A stretch of DNA of 64,000 bases, taken from Sphingobium subterraneum (GTDB lineage Bacteria; Pseudomonadota; Alphaproteobacteria; Sphingomonadales; Sphingomonadaceae). The notes under the pieces were generated by a model. The model ran no database searches. It worked only from the letters and a program-made list of their open reading frames with translations, and was not told the DNA's origin. Below are positions 63,327-64,000 of this stretch, in pieces. Position 1 is the stretch's first letter; the number at the start of each line of letters is the position of its first letter. The translations under genes were made by a program, and so were the position numbers. The stretch covers positions 62,001-126,000 of the forward strand of contig NZ_JACIJP010000006.1 in the NCBI RefSeq assembly GCF_014199435.1. The letters run 5' to 3'.

Positions 63327-64000
63327 TCAGCCATTCAGAGGCAACGCGGCCAACACTTTCATCTTTGTAAATGTATCAAGCGACGCCGTCCCTTTCAGGG
63401 CAATAGCCTGCGGGCTGCTGTTCACGGCAATCTCGTCAAGAGGGTCTAGCTCCAGATGCCCAAAATTGATGGACGCGTCATGCGCTTCCCAGGCTCTCAC
63501 GATCGCGTTGCTGCCCTTGGTTGGAGAGAGACAGACGCTCCGATCAACGAAACCGGTATAGGTGACGTCGGGCACCTCGCGTACCGTGAGCGTATCATAG
63601 CCCCCTTCCTCGTTCATACGAGCGACCGCATCCTCCGCCAGTTCGGCGCCAATACGCATGCGCATTGTGATGAGACGTACTCCGCGGCGGTCCACGGTGA
63701 TTTCGACTTCATCGATGCTGCGGGGCGTAACCCTTATGTCCGCCAGTTTCTTGAGCATTCCGAAATAGACGCCCCAGGGGCCCATGATATCGACTTTGGT
63801 TTTGTCGCCATCCAACGCGTCAATATATTCCCACCCGGCGGCACCCTTCACGCCGTCATAGCTTGTACGGGCACGAAACTGCACCCCGTGATAATCCAGG
63901 GGCCGACCGTCCATCGGCAGAGTATCGTGGCTTGAAAAATACCAGATCTGAATGTCCGGCGGCAAGTCGCGATCGGCCTTGAGCGGCGGCGGTAAGATAA
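63327..64000 (-). CDS. Acetoacetate decarboxylase-family protein (5' end beyond window)
   Basis: The frame stays open to the right edge, so the beginning of this gene is missing; about 224 residues are visible. The edge text (ILPPPLKADRD), GAAGWEYIDALDGDK, and NFGHLELDPLDEIAV near the end match the ADC family, whose members decarboxylate acetoacetate or act on related 3-oxo acids. The catalytic Lys region of true decarboxylases (EExGxPK) is not seen in the visible part, so other members (hydratase/aldolase-like) are possible. The gene lies 256 bp upstream of the receptor start on the same strand. Confidence 0.68.
   Translation of the reverse strand, partial: ILPPPLKADRDLPPDIQIWYFSSHDTLPMDGRPLDYHGVQFRARTSYDGVKGAAGWEYIDALDGDKTKVDIMGPWGVYFGMLKKLADIRVTPRSIDEVEITVDRRGVRLITMRMRIGAELAEDAVARMNEEGGYDTLTVREVPDVTYTGFVDRSVCLSPTKGSNAIVRAWEAHDASINFGHLELDPLDEIAVNSSPQAIALKGTASLDTFTKMKVLAALPLNG

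Noticed and set aside
1-64000. CRISPR array, insertion sequence, integrase or replication origin
   Set aside because: No regularly spaced repeats, transposase or integrase motifs, terminal inverted repeats or iterons were found while reading the window.

Overview
The window looks like a chromosomal stretch from a sphingomonad (Alphaproteobacteria, Sphingomonadales; a Sphingobium-, Novosphingobium- or Sphingopyxis-like organism). This is inferred from five TonB-dependent receptors in 64 kb, mostly GC-rich coding DNA, and many acyl-CoA enzymes mixed with TetR and GntR regulators. I see no rRNA, intact tRNA, insertion sequence or CRISPR array. I could run no searches, so family names rest on motifs and architecture read from the translations.

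Region 1 (1-13.3 kb) is core-like. It holds an AT-richer acyltransferase, a TauE/SafE permease, a DUF72 protein, and then a coherent acetate module. That module has a CrbS-type hybrid kinase with a solute-symporter-like front end, a convergent CrbR-type response regulator directly downstream of acetyl-CoA synthetase, and a divergent porin plus MHS-family permease closed by a perfect terminator. Repeated AAGGTCTA sequences between acs and the porin are a candidate regulator site.

Region 2 (13.3-14.2 kb) is a gene-poor junction. It carries the tail of a broken MFS gene and a degenerate tRNA 3' end finishing in CCA. It may mark the edge of an accessory catabolic island.

Region 3 (14.2-36.5 kb) has receptor-led operons: TonB receptor-triple RidA-MFS-quinone oxidoreductase with a divergent GntR regulator, and TonB receptor-amidase-SWEET-like transporter. 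Around them lie a PaaK-like ligase, an enoyl-CoA hydratase, an aspartoacylase-like deacylase, a frameshifted FadB-like protein, a dehydrogenase, a TetR regulator, an alpha/beta hydrolase and an acyl-CoA ligase. Four copies of a GATACGnTCGTATC-type palindrome tie the second receptor, the dehydrogenase and the TetR/hydrolase pair into one likely regulon. Amidase, deacylase and RidA proteins together suggest a nitrogen-containing or amide-linked substrate (inference).

Region 4 (36.7-64 kb) holds a serine hydrolase, a receptor, a zinc alcohol dehydrogenase, an SDR-TetR pair with tandem operators, and a ten-gene minus-strand operon at 43.6-52.0 kb. The operon encodes an acyl-CoA ligase, a PaaG-like isomerase/hydratase, an alpha-methylacyl-CoA racemase, two SDR dehydrogenases, a MaoC pair, an SCP-x-type thiolase and an acyl-CoA dehydrogenase. 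This mirrors, enzyme for enzyme, peroxisomal oxidation of alpha-methyl-branched acids such as bile acid precursors and pristanic acid. A TetR gene at its head and three TACCnnnnGGTA operators link it to a crotonase gene, a TonB receptor and a tannase-family esterase. A plausible order of events is receptor uptake, ester hydrolysis, CoA activation, racemisation, then beta-oxidation. A molybdopterin oxidoreductase, a fifth receptor and a partial acetoacetate-decarboxylase-family gene close the window.
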